Origin: Leptospiraceae bacterium
GTDB lineage: Bacteria; Spirochaetota; Leptospiria; Leptospirales; Leptospiraceae
NCBI GenBank assembly: GCA_022402465.1
Contig: JAKRSH010000044.1
Span: 1-64,000 of the forward strand
Length of the DNA: 64,000 nt
Direction: 5' to 3'
Positions 10,209 through 23,260 of this stretch are shown piece after piece (the stretch's first letter is position 1; the number at the start of each line of letters is the position of its first letter). Both the position numbers and the translations under genes were made by a program. The notes below the pieces were generated by a model that was not told the DNA's origin, ran no database searches, and was given only the letters and a program-made list of their open reading frames with translations.

Positions 10209-10618
10209 AATAAGCTCCTTTTAACAAAAGTAGTTTGAAGTGGAAGTTTGAATGATGCAAGTTCTAAGGCTTTTTTTGCAGTAGCTTCATCAACACCAGC
10301 CATCTCAAAAAGAACTCTTCCTGGGCGAATCTCAGCAATCCAGAATTCTGGATTTCCTTTTCCCTTACCCATCCTGGTTTCAGCAGGTTTTTTAGTAATA
10401 GGAACATGTGGAAAAATACGGATCCATAACTTACCACCACGTTTCACTTGGCGGTTTATAGTAATCCTAGCTGCTTCAATTTGACGAGCAGTCAAACGGC
10501 CTGAGGTTATGGCTTTTAAACCAAACTCTCCGAAAGAAACTTTTGAACCTCTTTCGTCCTTGCCCTTGAGTCTGCCTCTTTGTCTTTTTCTAAATTTAAC
10601 TCTTTTGGGGGATAACAT
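10205..10618 (-). CDS. rplP: 50S ribosomal protein L16
   Basis: Binds near the A site of the 50S subunit. It starts [19 protein letters not shown] and carries [41 protein letters not shown] and [17 protein letters not shown]. Length 137 is normal. Confidence 0.98.
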   Translation of the reverse strand: MLSPKRVKFRKRQRGRLKGKDERGSKVSFGEFGLKAITSGRLTARQIEAARITINRQVKRGGKLWIRIFPHVPITKKPAETRMGKGKGNPEFWIAEIRPGRVLFEMAGVDEATAKKALELASFKLPLQTTFVKRSLL

Positions 10619-10630
10619 TAAGAACTCCTA

Positions 10631-11308
10631 TTAACTCGTCCTTCTCTTGACAGCGTATTTATCATCATCCGATTCTTCTTTGGTTGGGAAGTGATCGCCT
10701 GTATAAGTCCAAACCTTAACACCAATTTGACCATAAGTTGTTAATGCTTCTTTAAAACCGTAATCAATCTTTGCTCTTAGAGTGTGTAGAGGAACTCGTC
10801 CTTCCATGTATTTTTCAACACGTGCCATATCTGCACCGTTAAGCCTACCGGAAATTTGAATCTTAATTCCTTCTACACCGCCTCTCATTGCTCTTCTGAG
10901 TTCTTGTTTCATAACTCTTCGAAATGGCATACGTTGTTCAATTTGAACTGCAATTGTTTCAGCAACAGCTTGAGCTACTATTTCAGGCTTTTTAACTTCA
11001 ATGATATTTAAGCTAATTGGTTTTTCAGCCATACCCTTGAGTTGAGTTTTTATCATTTCTATATTATTTCCCTTCTGGCCAATGACCATTCCAGGTTTGG
11101 AAGTATGAATATTTACATTTATTTTTTCAGGAAAACGCTCAATGATGATCTTAACTACACCAGCAGTTTTCAATTTTTTAAGTAAAAACTTCTTGATTTT
11201 AAGATCTTCATGTAGGTTCTTTCTATAATCCATCTTGGAATACCAAATAGAATCCCAAGTTCGAGTAATTCCTAGTCTGAGTCCAATTGGATTGACTTTC
11301 TGTCCCAT
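10631..11308 (-). CDS. rpsC: 30S ribosomal protein S3
   Basis: mRNA-entry-channel protein. It starts [13 protein letters not shown]. The KH domain (about residues 60-110) contains the GxxG loop in [14 protein letters not shown], and the C-terminal domain has [12 protein letters not shown] and TLRAKIDYG. Length 225 is normal. It lies one base after rplV. Confidence 0.98.
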   Translation of the reverse strand: MGQKVNPIGLRLGITRTWDSIWYSKMDYRKNLHEDLKIKKFLLKKLKTAGVVKIIIERFPEKINVNIHTSKPGMVIGQKGNNIEMIKTQLKGMAEKPISLNIIEVKKPEIVAQAVAETIAVQIEQRMPFRRVMKQELRRAMRGGVEGIKIQISGRLNGADMARVEKYMEGRVPLHTLRAKIDYGFKEALTTYGQIGVKVWTYTGDHFPTKEESDDDKYAVKRRTS

Positions 11309-11309
11309 A

Positions 11310-11666
11310 CTATTTTCCTTCCGTTTCCTTAGCTTTGTCAGACAGAACCAAGGTTATATGGCTAAGTCTTTTACGAATACGAGATGCTCTTCCTCTCGCT
11401 CTGGGACGGTATCTCTTCATGATTGGTCCATCATCTACATAAATTTTGCTGATAAATAGGTCTTGAGGATTTACATTTTCATTTACTTGAATAGCATTGG
11501 ATACTGCTGAATTCAAAAGATCGATAATCATATCTGATGCTTTTTTGTTTGTAAATTTAAGAATATCCATAGCTTCTTGGTATCCATAACCACGAACTTC
11601 GTTGGCAACCAATCTTGCTTTTCTAGCAGAAATTCTTACGTGTTTTGCAACTGCTTTGGCTTCCAT
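11310..11666 (-). CDS. rplV: 50S ribosomal protein L22
   Basis: Lines the exit tunnel. It starts [20 protein letters not shown]; the beta-hairpin reaching into the tunnel ends with [17 protein letters not shown], and [12 protein letters not shown] closes the fold. Length 118 is normal. The macrolide-linked hairpin shows no deletion. Confidence 0.98.
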   Translation of the reverse strand: MEAKAVAKHVRISARKARLVANEVRGYGYQEAMDILKFTNKKASDMIIDLLNSAVSNAIQVNENVNPQDLFISKIYVDDGPIMKRYRPRARGRASRIRKRLSHITLVLSDKAKETEGK

Positions 11667-11672
11667 ATTTTC

Positions 11673-11951
11673 CTACTTTTTTACTGCCTTTTTATCACCA
11701 GAGTGACCTCTGAATGTTCTTGAAGGTGCAAATTCACCAAGTTTGTGACCGATCATATTATCATTTACAAATACTGGAATAAATTGCTTACCATTATGAA
11801 CCATTACTGTGTGACCGATCATATCAGGGTAGATGGTGCTACGACGAGACCAAGTCTTGAATGGTTTTTTTTGTCCTTCTGAATTCATTTTGGTTATTTT
11901 TTTCATCAGGTGGTCATCGATAAAAGGTCCTTTTTTTAAACTTCTTGCCAT
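11673..11951 (-). CDS. rpsS: 30S ribosomal protein S19
   Basis: Head protein contacting S13. It starts [19 protein letters not shown] and has the conserved [22 protein letters not shown] and [15 protein letters not shown] segments. Length 92 is normal. Confidence 0.98.
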   Translation of the reverse strand: MARSLKKGPFIDDHLMKKITKMNSEGQKKPFKTWSRRSTIYPDMIGHTVMVHNGKQFIPVFVNDNMIGHKLGEFAPSRTFRGHSGDKKAVKK

Positions 11952-11960
11952 GATGCTTAC

Positions 11961-12797
11961 CTATCTATTACGGTTCCTTTTCTTTTTCTGTACGATGAAT
12001 TTATCGGTAGTCTTATTAGTTCTTGTTTTATAACCCTTAGTAGGTTGACCCCAAGGAGAAACTGGATGACGTCCTCCAGAAGTTCTTCCTTCACCACCAC
12101 CATGAGGGTGATCGACAGGATTCATCACAACTCCACGAACAGAAGGTCTCTTTCCTAACCATCTGCTTCGTCCAGCCTTACCGATAGAAACTAAATTGTG
12201 GTCTTTATTGCTGAGTTCACCAACTGTTGCTAAACAATCCTTACGAATCTTTCTAACTTCAGAAGACGGAAGTTTTAAACTTACATAATCTCCATCTTTA
12301 GCAGCGATTACTGCAAAAGTACCAGCTGTTCTAACGATTTGTGCTCCACGGCCTGGTTGCATTTCAACGCAATGAACGTTTGTGCCAGGAGGGATCTTTT
12401 CTAGTGGTAAAGTATTTCCAAGTTTTATTTCAGCATCGGGACCACTAACTATTTTGTCCCCAACCTTTAAACCACTCGGTGAAAGAATGTATGTATATTC
12501 TCCATCCGCATAGCATATTAAAGCAATAAAGGAAGAACGGTTTGGATCATATTCAATGGTTTTTACAGTTGCTGGAATCCCAAATTTTCTTCTTTTGAAA
12601 TCTATGATTCGGTATTTTCTTTTTACACGACCACCTTTGTGTCGAACTGAAATCTTACCGCCATCACCACGACCAGCTTTGTAATTGCCTTTAGAAGTAA
12701 GACTTTTTTTAGGTTTATCTACAGTAACTTCAGAATAATCTAATTTAGAAGTATATCTTGTCGTTGCTGTATAAGGTTTTAGTTTCTTGATACCCAT
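11961..12797 (-). CDS. rplB: 50S ribosomal protein L2
   Basis: Core protein needed for peptidyl transfer and subunit joining. It starts [15 protein letters not shown], with the N-terminal RNA-binding region [19 protein letters not shown] and the C-terminal loop [20 protein letters not shown], which includes the His important for activity. Length 278 is normal. Confidence 0.99.
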   Translation of the reverse strand: MGIKKLKPYTATTRYTSKLDYSEVTVDKPKKSLTSKGNYKAGRGDGGKISVRHKGGRVKRKYRIIDFKRRKFGIPATVKTIEYDPNRSSFIALICYADGEYTYILSPSGLKVGDKIVSGPDAEIKLGNTLPLEKIPPGTNVHCVEMQPGRGAQIVRTAGTFAVIAAKDGDYVSLKLPSSEVRKIRKDCLATVGELSNKDHNLVSIGKAGRSRWLGKRPSVRGVVMNPVDHPHGGGEGRTSGGRHPVSPWGQPTKGYKTRTNKTTDKFIVQKKKRNRNR

Positions 12798-12799
12798 AA

Positions 12800-13141
12800 T
12801 TATACCTTAACTATATCTAAAGTTGTTCCATCGTTAAAAGTAACAATGGCCTTCTTCCAATGAGCTTTTTGAGCTGGGAGAGAACGAAACTTTTTAATTT
12901 TACCACGATAAACTTGCATGTTTACAGAGGCAGGACTTGCATTAAAGATTTTTTTAATAGCTTCTTTAACTTGCACTTTGTTCGCGTCAGGATGAACTCT
13001 AAAAGTATATTTTGTAATCTTTTTACCGTTAGAGGATCTTCTAGATGTTTTTCTTTTTGCTTCTATTCTTTCATGGATCACTTCAAGATCCTGAGATTTT
13101 TCAGTAATCATAGGAGCTAGGATAACTTGGTTCGGGTTCAT
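12800..13141 (-). CDS. rplW: 50S ribosomal protein L23
   Basis: Exit-site protein that docks trigger factor and SRP. It starts [19 protein letters not shown] and ends [16 protein letters not shown] Lys/Arg/Ser insert ([19 protein letters not shown], about residues 24-42) between the first helix and the [12 protein letters not shown] strand makes it 113 residues rather than about 100. The start shares one base with the rplD stop. Confidence 0.96.
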   Translation of the reverse strand: MNPNQVILAPMITEKSQDLEVIHERIEAKRKTSRRSSNGKKITKYTFRVHPDANKVQVKEAIKKIFNASPASVNMQVYRGKIKKFRSLPAQKAHWKKAIVTFNDGTTLDIVKV

Positions 13142-13782
13142 TATTTACCTTCTCCTTTGCCATACTGTTGCAACATTTCTTGTATTGCACTTTCAGAAAT
13201 AATTAAATTGTTATTGTAAAGAATATCTCTACATACGATTCTTTTTGAATTCACATACTTCAGAAAAGGAATGTTTCTGGTTGATCTTTTAAGAAATTGA
13301 TTCTCTCCAGTTACCACAATACCAACATTTCCTTTATCAGAAACTTCCATATTTTTTAAAATACCAAAGATGGCTTTTGTAGAATAAGATTCAGGATTGA
13401 TATCTTCTATGATTTTTATTCTGGATTCTTCAGCTTTTTTGTTCAAAATAGAAAGAACAGCTCTCTTCTTAACATTTCTAGAAAGTGAAGAGGAATAATC
13501 TCTTGGTTTTGGTCCATGGATAATACCACCACCTACCCAATGAGGAGCTCTAGAAGAACCTTGTCTTGCTCTACCGGTTCCCTTCTGAGCCCATGGCTTC
13601 TTACCACCACCTCTTACTTCGGACTTGTCCTTAGTAGAATGAGTTCCTTGTCGCAAGTTAGCATTCTCAGCCTTTATTGCATCATAGATCGCACCAGTAG
13701 AAACTCCTTTACCAAATATATCAGCAGGTAGTTCTACTTCTCCGATCAATTTTCCATCTTTGGAATATTTTTGCGCTTTCAT
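13141..13782 (-). CDS. rplD: 50S ribosomal protein L4
   Basis: Lines the exit tunnel, and in E. coli L4 also regulates the S10 operon. The extended loop (about residues 45-95) holds [20 protein letters not shown] and [20 protein letters not shown], followed by [19 protein letters not shown]. Length 213 is normal. The usual macrolide-resistance loop changes are not obvious. Confidence 0.97.
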   Translation of the reverse strand: MKAQKYSKDGKLIGEVELPADIFGKGVSTGAIYDAIKAENANLRQGTHSTKDKSEVRGGGKKPWAQKGTGRARQGSSRAPHWVGGGIIHGPKPRDYSSSLSRNVKKRAVLSILNKKAEESRIKIIEDINPESYSTKAIFGILKNMEVSDKGNVGIVVTGENQFLKRSTRNIPFLKYVNSKRIVCRDILYNNNLIISESAIQEMLQQYGKGEGK

Positions 13783-13796
13783 GTTAGATTTAGTCC

Positions 13797-14420
13797 TTAT
13801 ATCTTCTCGATGGTAACAATCGAAGTATCACTTCCAGGAACATTCCCGGAAATAAATAGAAGATTCTCTTCAACATTAATTTTAACAATTTTTAAATTGC
13901 GTACAGTAGACTTGTCCGCACCAGTTCTTCCACCCATTTTCATGCCTTTAAATACTCTTGAAGGAGTAGAACCGGCACCGATAGAACCAGGGTGTCTTTG
14001 GAATCTAGAACCATGAGTTTTAGGTCCGCCTGCAAAATTATGGCGTTTAATAACACCTTGGAATCCTTTTCCTTTTGATGTTCCAGTTACTTTTACAATA
14101 TCATTCAAAGCAAATACATCAGAAATTCCTATCTCAGAACCAGCAGAAACTTCTATTCCAAATTCTCTAAATTCTTTCAAATGGCGTTTAGGTGTCGAAA
14201 TACCAGCTTTGGATAAGTGTCCTTTAGCTGCCTTAGATACAGATTTTTCTTTAATGTCATAAAATGACAATTGAACAGCGTCATATCCATCATTGGAAAC
14301 TGTCTTTATTTGGGAAACGGCACAAGGACCGACTCGAAGGATAGTCACTGGAATAACTTGACCTTCTGCATCAAAGACTTGAGCCATACCGATTTTTTCT
14401 GCGATGAGTCCTTTCGCCAT
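13797..14420 (-). CDS. rplC: 50S ribosomal protein L3
   Basis: Early assembly protein whose loop approaches the peptidyl-transferase centre. It starts [20 protein letters not shown] and has [17 protein letters not shown] then [20 protein letters not shown]. Length 207 is normal. Confidence 0.98.
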   Translation of the reverse strand: MAKGLIAEKIGMAQVFDAEGQVIPVTILRVGPCAVSQIKTVSNDGYDAVQLSFYDIKEKSVSKAAKGHLSKAGISTPKRHLKEFREFGIEVSAGSEIGISDVFALNDIVKVTGTSKGKGFQGVIKRHNFAGGPKTHGSRFQRHPGSIGAGSTPSRVFKGMKMGGRTGADKSTVRNLKIVKINVEENLLFISGNVPGSDTSIVTIEKI

Positions 14421-14432
14421 TTTCTTTAATCC

Positions 14433-14741
14433 TTACGACTTAATATCAACTGAAACACCAGCGGGAAGCTGAAGTTTCATAAGGGCTTCAACAGTATCTT
14501 CATTTGTATTGAGGATATCAATTAGCCTTTTGTGTGTTCTCATTTCGAATTGTTCTCTCGCTTTTTTATTCACGTGAGGAGAACGTAAAACTGTATAAAT
14601 TTCCTTCTTAGTAGGCAAAGGAATTGGACCAGAGACAGTAGCTCCAGTCCTTTTCGCAGTGGCTACGATTTCATAGGTTGATTGGTCAATCAACCTATGA
14701 TCAAAAGCTTTTAATTTAACTCTGATTCGTTGGCCTGTCAT
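14433..14741 (-). CDS. rpsJ: 30S ribosomal protein S10
   Basis: Head protein that also acts as NusE with NusB in antitermination. It starts [20 protein letters not shown], with [20 protein letters not shown] and the end AGVSVDIKS. Length 102 is normal. It lies nine bases after tuf, so the S10 group is fused directly to the str group. Confidence 0.98.
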   Translation of the reverse strand: MTGQRIRVKLKAFDHRLIDQSTYEIVATAKRTGATVSGPIPLPTKKEIYTVLRSPHVNKKAREQFEMRTHKRLIDILNTNEDTVEALMKLQLPAGVSVDIKS

Positions 14742-14750
14742 GCTCTACTC

Positions 14751-15956
14751 TTACTCGATTATCGAGGCAACAACCCCGGAACCGATCGTTCTTCCACCTT
14801 CACGAATTGCAAACTTCAAACCTTGGTCCATAGCAATCGGGTGAATGAGTTCAATAGTCATAGTGATGTTATCACCAGGCATTACCATTTCTGCACCATC
14901 AGGAAGCTTAATGACTCCCGTAATGTCCGTAGTTCTAAAATAGAACTGTGGTCTGTAGTCATTGAAGAAAGGAGTGTGTCTTCCACCTTCGTCTTTAGTT
15001 AAAACGTAAACTTCAGACTTAAACTTCTTGTGAGGAGTAATGGATCCTGGCTTCGCAAGAACTTGGCCTCTTTCGATATCTTCTTTTTTAGTTCCACGAA
15101 GAAGCACACCAACGTTATCACCAGCTCTTGCTTCATCTAGCAATTTACGGAACATTTCAATTCCAGTAACTACTGTTTTTGATGTATCTCTGATTCCGAT
15201 AATTTCGATTTCATCGTTGATCTTTAGAATTCCTTGCTCAACTCTACCAGTTGCTACAGTTCCTCGACCAGTTATAGAGAAAACGTCCTCAACAGGCATC
15301 AAGAAAGGCTTGTCAATTATTCTTGTAGGGTCTGGAATGTAAGTGTCAACTGCTTCCATCAATTTAATAATTGAAGTCATACCTAACTCAGAATCTTCCC
15401 CTTCTAGAGCCTTCAAGGCAGAACCAGAAACGAAAGGAGTCTTGTCACCAGGAAAGTTGTATTTATTTAAAAGATCTTTTATCTCTTCCTTTACCATTTC
15501 AACCATGTCTTCTCTTTCATCAGCAGCAAGCATGTCAGCTTTGTTAAGATAAACAACGATATAAGGAACACCAACTTGGCGAGCAAGTAAGATATGTTCT
15601 TTGGTCTGAGGCATAGCACCATCGGTAGCAGATACAACTAATATAGCCGCATCCATTTGCGCAGCACCAGTGATCATGTTCTTAACATAGTCAGCGTGGC
15701 CTGGACAATCTACGTGTGCGTAATGACGTTGTTCAGTTTCGTATTCTTGGTGCGATGTAGCAATAGTAATCCCACGAGCTTTTTCTTCAGGAGCGTTGTC
15801 GATCTGATCGTAAGCTATGGCTTTATTAGATCCGCCTAGCTTTTTCGCTAGGGTTGTTGTAATAGCAGCCGTTAGGGTAGTTTTGCCGTGGTCAACGTGA
15901 CCAATCGTACCAATGTTTAAGTGTGGTTTTGTTCTGTCGAATTTTGCTTTAGCCAT
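14751..15956 (-). CDS. tuf: Elongation factor Tu
   Basis: GTPase that brings aminoacyl-tRNA to the ribosome. The motifs are GHVDHGKT (P-loop, residues 19-26), RGITI (switch I), DCPGH (switch II), NKAD (guanine recognition, where most EF-Tu have NKCD or NKVD) and SGSAL. Domains 2 and 3 follow, with [13 protein letters not shown] and GGRHTPFF. Length 401 is typical. It lies between the EF-G-like gene and rpsJ. Confidence 0.98.
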   Translation of the reverse strand: MAKAKFDRTKPHLNIGTIGHVDHGKTTLTAAITTTLAKKLGGSNKAIAYDQIDNAPEEKARGITIATSHQEYETEQRHYAHVDCPGHADYVKNMITGAAQMDAAILVVSATDGAMPQTKEHILLARQVGVPYIVVYLNKADMLAADEREDMVEMVKEEIKDLLNKYNFPGDKTPFVSGSALKALEGEDSELGMTSIIKLMEAVDTYIPDPTRIIDKPFLMPVEDVFSITGRGTVATGRVEQGILKINDEIEIIGIRDTSKTVVTGIEMFRKLLDEARAGDNVGVLLRGTKKEDIERGQVLAKPGSITPHKKFKSEVYVLTKDEGGRHTPFFNDYRPQFYFRTTDITGVIKLPDGAEMVMPGDNITMTIELIHPIAMDQGLKFAIREGGRTIGSGVVASIIE

Positions 15957-15990
15957 GCTCTATTCAATCTCCTCAAATATTATGCGGTCC

Positions 15991-17829
15991 CTAACGGGCC
16001 TGTCTTTCATTTAGAACGTTGTATTTTTCGGGGTTAAAGGAGTTTCTTTGGTAAGAAATACCAGTCCCTTTGGTCATATTTCTAAGGGCACCCGAAAAGC
16101 CAAGCAAGTTTTCAGTGCCTGCTCTGGCTAATACCATGGAATTAGATGAGTTCTTCTTAAGAATCTCGATTATTTGTGCATTCCTCTTCTGAAGCAGAGA
16201 CAATGTAGACCCCAAATGAATGTCATCCACTAGGATCTCCAAATCAGAAATTGGACCTATTATGTCCGTTTTCTCACTCAAAGCACTTCTAATTCCACTC
16301 ACAACAGCTATCTTAAGAAGAATTATGGATTGATCCGAATCGGCTTCAGGCGGTTCGAAGGAGTGCACAAGGCATTCCAGTCCTAATACTTCTAAATGAT
16401 AATTCCCACGAGACAGAGCCTCATGAAAACCTGTTGTAACTACATTTTGTATCTTTTCTGGGAGACTTACCTCAAAGGCAATTAGCTTCGAAAATCCGGC
16501 AGTATCTCTCAGAGTTGCACTGATTTTGCCACTGGAATGTTTATTTCCAAAGGCAGTGTGCTCAAAAACAATCTGTTTTTCCATGATTTTACTGCGCTCA
16601 TATCTTGCAACCTTCAATTCACCATAGGTAAATTTTTTATGGAATTTTTTCAATAAGCGATCTCTGAAAATTTCTAAATGAAGTTCACCCTGCCCCCATA
16701 GGCAGAAGCTACCGCTTTCTGGGTCTAGATCCATTCTGTAAGAAGGATCCTCCCAAACAATAGAGGACATACTTTCCCATAATTCATTTCTATCCTCACT
16801 TAAATCTGGTTCAACGATCACTGCAAAAGGAGAATCTATTATAGGTCGAGCTGGCTCAAGGATATTCAAATCAGGGGAGGCAAACATATCTCCCACTTCT
16901 ACACTTAGCACCTCTTTAGCCTTATCTCCGAATAAATTATAAATTTGGTTTATAGGAATGCTCTTGTTTTTAATATGTGCAAGGCTATTTTTTCTAAAAG
17001 GTTTGAGGGCTCTAGCAAATGTCAATTTACCCAGCTCTGAATGAATCATTCTTTTTGATACAATCAACTCATTACCATCTAGTGCAATTGGAATAGGAAA
17101 ATCCAATTGCGAGATTAGATTCATTATTTCAATAACACCTTTACCAAAGTAGGCTGAACCTCCTAAAACTGGAGTGAGCTTTTGAGTCACTATACCTTGG
17201 AACAATCCTCTTTGGGAGATATCATAGATTTTACTAGGGTGCTCCAAATATTCCGTGCTAAGCTCATCATTCCATTCAAAAAGATCCAAATGCTCTCTAT
17301 CTGAAAATTTTTCTGGATTTTGCCAGATTACATAGTTCTCATCTTCATGAAATAAAACGCAAGGTGACTTTCCTAAGATATCTTCTATGCTAATGATTGC
17401 TTCTGATAGATTTTCAGGATTTCGATCTAGCTTATTTATAAAAAATATTTCAGAAATCTTCTTATCTTGTAGTTCCTTATGAATCAATACAGTTTGGCTT
17501 TCAACACCCCTACTTCCATCTAAAACTACTATTGCAACATCTATAGAATCTAAAACAGATTCAACTTGGTTCCTAAAATCTAGGTGACCAGGTGTATCTA
17601 GAAGATTGATTTTTATTTTGGAATCATTTGTCTGAAGTTCAAATTGCATTAAACTAGAGAGAATGGAAATTCCTCTTTCAGCTTCTATATCCAATGAATC
17701 TGATTCGGTCGTCCCGTCTTCAATGCTTCCTACTGAGCGAATAGCGCCTGCTAGATGAAGTATTTGCTCAGTAAGAGTTGTTTTTCCAGCATCGATATGC
17801 GCAAATATACCTAAGTTAATAATCTTCAT
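15991..17829 (-). CDS. Divergent EF-G-like translational GTPase in the fusA position
   Basis: Predicted ribosome-acting GTPase of the EF-G/Tet(M) class. Visible motifs are G1 AHIDAGKTT (residues 10-18), RGISI (52-56), DTPGH (78-82), NKLD (132-135) and GGSA (223-226). Only about 95 residues separate NKLD from GGSA, shorter than the G-prime region of standard EF-G and close to Tet(M). The C-terminal domain ends with LLGFSGALRNMTKGTG, the domain V pattern, and domain IV loops are shortened. Length 612 is well below the usual ~700. The frame is open 14 codons upstream, but those codons form a terminator hairpin, so ATG 17829 is preferred. It could be a translocation or recycling EF-G paralogue or a ribosome-protection-type factor. 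A standard fusA is not in the window. Confidence 0.85.
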   Translation of the reverse strand: MKIINLGIFAHIDAGKTTLTEQILHLAGAIRSVGSIEDGTTESDSLDIEAERGISILSSLMQFELQTNDSKIKINLLDTPGHLDFRNQVESVLDSIDVAIVVLDGSRGVESQTVLIHKELQDKKISEIFFINKLDRNPENLSEAIISIEDILGKSPCVLFHEDENYVIWQNPEKFSDREHLDLFEWNDELSTEYLEHPSKIYDISQRGLFQGIVTQKLTPVLGGSAYFGKGVIEIMNLISQLDFPIPIALDGNELIVSKRMIHSELGKLTFARALKPFRKNSLAHIKNKSIPINQIYNLFGDKAKEVLSVEVGDMFASPDLNILEPARPIIDSPFAVIVEPDLSEDRNELWESMSSIVWEDPSYRMDLDPESGSFCLWGQGELHLEIFRDRLLKKFHKKFTYGELKVARYERSKIMEKQIVFEHTAFGNKHSSGKISATLRDTAGFSKLIAFEVSLPEKIQNVVTTGFHEALSRGNYHLEVLGLECLVHSFEPPEADSDQSIILLKIAVVSGIRSALSEKTDIIGPISDLEILVDDIHLGSTLSLLQKRNAQIIEILKKNSSNSMVLARAGTENLLGFSGALRNMTKGTGISYQRNSFNPEKYNVLNERQAR

Positions 17830-17836
17830 AGCTGTA

Positions 17837-17869
17837 TAAAAAAGAAAGGACCAGTGTTCCCACTGATCC
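17837..17869 (-). terminator. Terminator-like hairpin between rpsG and the EF-G-like gene
   Basis: On the minus strand a 9-bp stem (GGATCAGTG/CACTGGTCC, one G-T pair) with a GGAA loop is followed by TTTCTTTTTT. It ends only eight bases before the EF-G-like start codon. It could stop part of the rpsL-rpsG transcription or act as an attenuator for everything downstream. Confidence 0.75.
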
Positions 17870-17924
17870 ATCCATTAAAGGTAACAATTCCCAATAAGTG
17901 AAACTGTTATTTAAGAAGAAAAAT

Positions 17925-18398
17925 TTACCAACGATAGTGACTAAAAGCTTTGTTTGCTTCTGCCATTTTTCTGATATCTTCTTTTTTCTTAATAGAAGAA
18001 CCAGTATTTTTCTGTGCTTCAATAAATTCACTGGCTAGTTTATTCTTCATAGATTTTTCATTTCTAGATCTTGAATACTTAATCAGCCAACGAATCCCAA
18101 GTGCCAATCTTCTTTCAGGTCGAACTTCAATAGGTACTTGGTAAGTAACACCACCAACTCTACGAGATTTAACTTCAACTTGAGGCTTAACATTTTCTAA
18201 AGCTTCTGTGAAAACTTGGTGTGGATCCAAACCAGTTTTTTTATTGATTATTTCAAGAGCATCATAGAAAACTTTTTCTGCGGTACTTTTCTTTCCATCA
18301 ACCATTAAACAATTGATAAATTTAGAGATAGTTTGGTCTCCGTATTTTGGATCGCCCTCAATGGCTCTTGGTTCAACTTTTCCTCTTCTTCTAGACAT
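17925..18398 (-). CDS. rpsG: 30S ribosomal protein S7
   Basis: Head assembly protein near the E site. It starts MSRRRGKVEPRAIEGDPKYG and includes NCLMVDGKKSTAEKVFYDAL, GGVTYQVPIEVRPERRLALG and the end EANKAFSHYRW. Length 157 is normal. It lies 14 bases after rpsL. Confidence 0.98.
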   Translation of the reverse strand: MSRRRGKVEPRAIEGDPKYGDQTISKFINCLMVDGKKSTAEKVFYDALEIINKKTGLDPHQVFTEALENVKPQVEVKSRRVGGVTYQVPIEVRPERRLALGIRWLIKYSRSRNEKSMKNKLASEFIEAQKNTGSSIKKKEDIRKMAEANKAFSHYRW

Positions 18399-18412
18399 AG
18401 ATTCCTCTTCTC

Positions 18413-18787
18413 TTAAGCCTTAGGCCTTTTAGCTCCGTATTTAGATCGTGACTTTCTTCTCTTGTCTACACCAAGTGTATCAAGTGTTCCTCTGATAATA
18501 TGATATCTAACCCCAGGTAAATCCTTTACCCTACCACCACGGATCAAAACCACGTTGTGTTCTTGAAGATTATGGCCTTCGCCAGGAATATAGGCAGTTA
18601 CTTCGATGCCAGTAGTGAGTCTTACCCTTGCTACCTTTCTCAAAGCTGAGTTTGGTTTCTTAGGTGTAAAAGTCATTACTCTCGTACAAACCCCCCTTCT
18701 TTGAGGTGAGCTCTTTAAAGCAGGTGATTTAGTCCTCTTTTTTTGCAATTTTCGCCCGTGGCGAATGAGTTGATTAATTGTTGGCAT
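18413..18787 (-). CDS. rpsL: 30S ribosomal protein S12
   Basis: Decoding-centre protein. It starts [14 protein letters not shown] and has [20 protein letters not shown] and [17 protein letters not shown]. The lysines equivalent to E. coli Lys43 and Lys88 (in TPKKPNS and GRVKDLPG) are unchanged, so the protein looks like the streptomycin-sensitive form. Length 124 is normal. It follows rpoC by 75 bases with no terminator seen between. Confidence 0.98.
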   Translation of the reverse strand: MPTINQLIRHGRKLQKKRTKSPALKSSPQRRGVCTRVMTFTPKKPNSALRKVARVRLTTGIEVTAYIPGEGHNLQEHNVVLIRGGRVKDLPGVRYHIIRGTLDTLGVDKRRKSRSKYGAKRPKA

Positions 18788-18862
18788 CTTCTATATTACC
18801 TTTTTTGGATCCTTATAACCAAATTTTAAAGGAAAGGGATAAAGTAAAGGGAAAAAAGAAGA

Positions 18863-23251
<4,389 letters not shown>

Positions 23252-23260
23252 AGATCCTCT

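Noticed and set aside
17830-17871. Fourteen extra N-terminal codons for the EF-G-like protein
   Set aside because: They encode the terminator hairpin and lie before the usual family start (MKIINLGIFAHIDAGKTT).
18788-18862. rpsL promoter with TATAAG as -10
   Set aside because: No -35-like hexamer at 16-18 bases; the gap probably only continues the rpoBC transcript.
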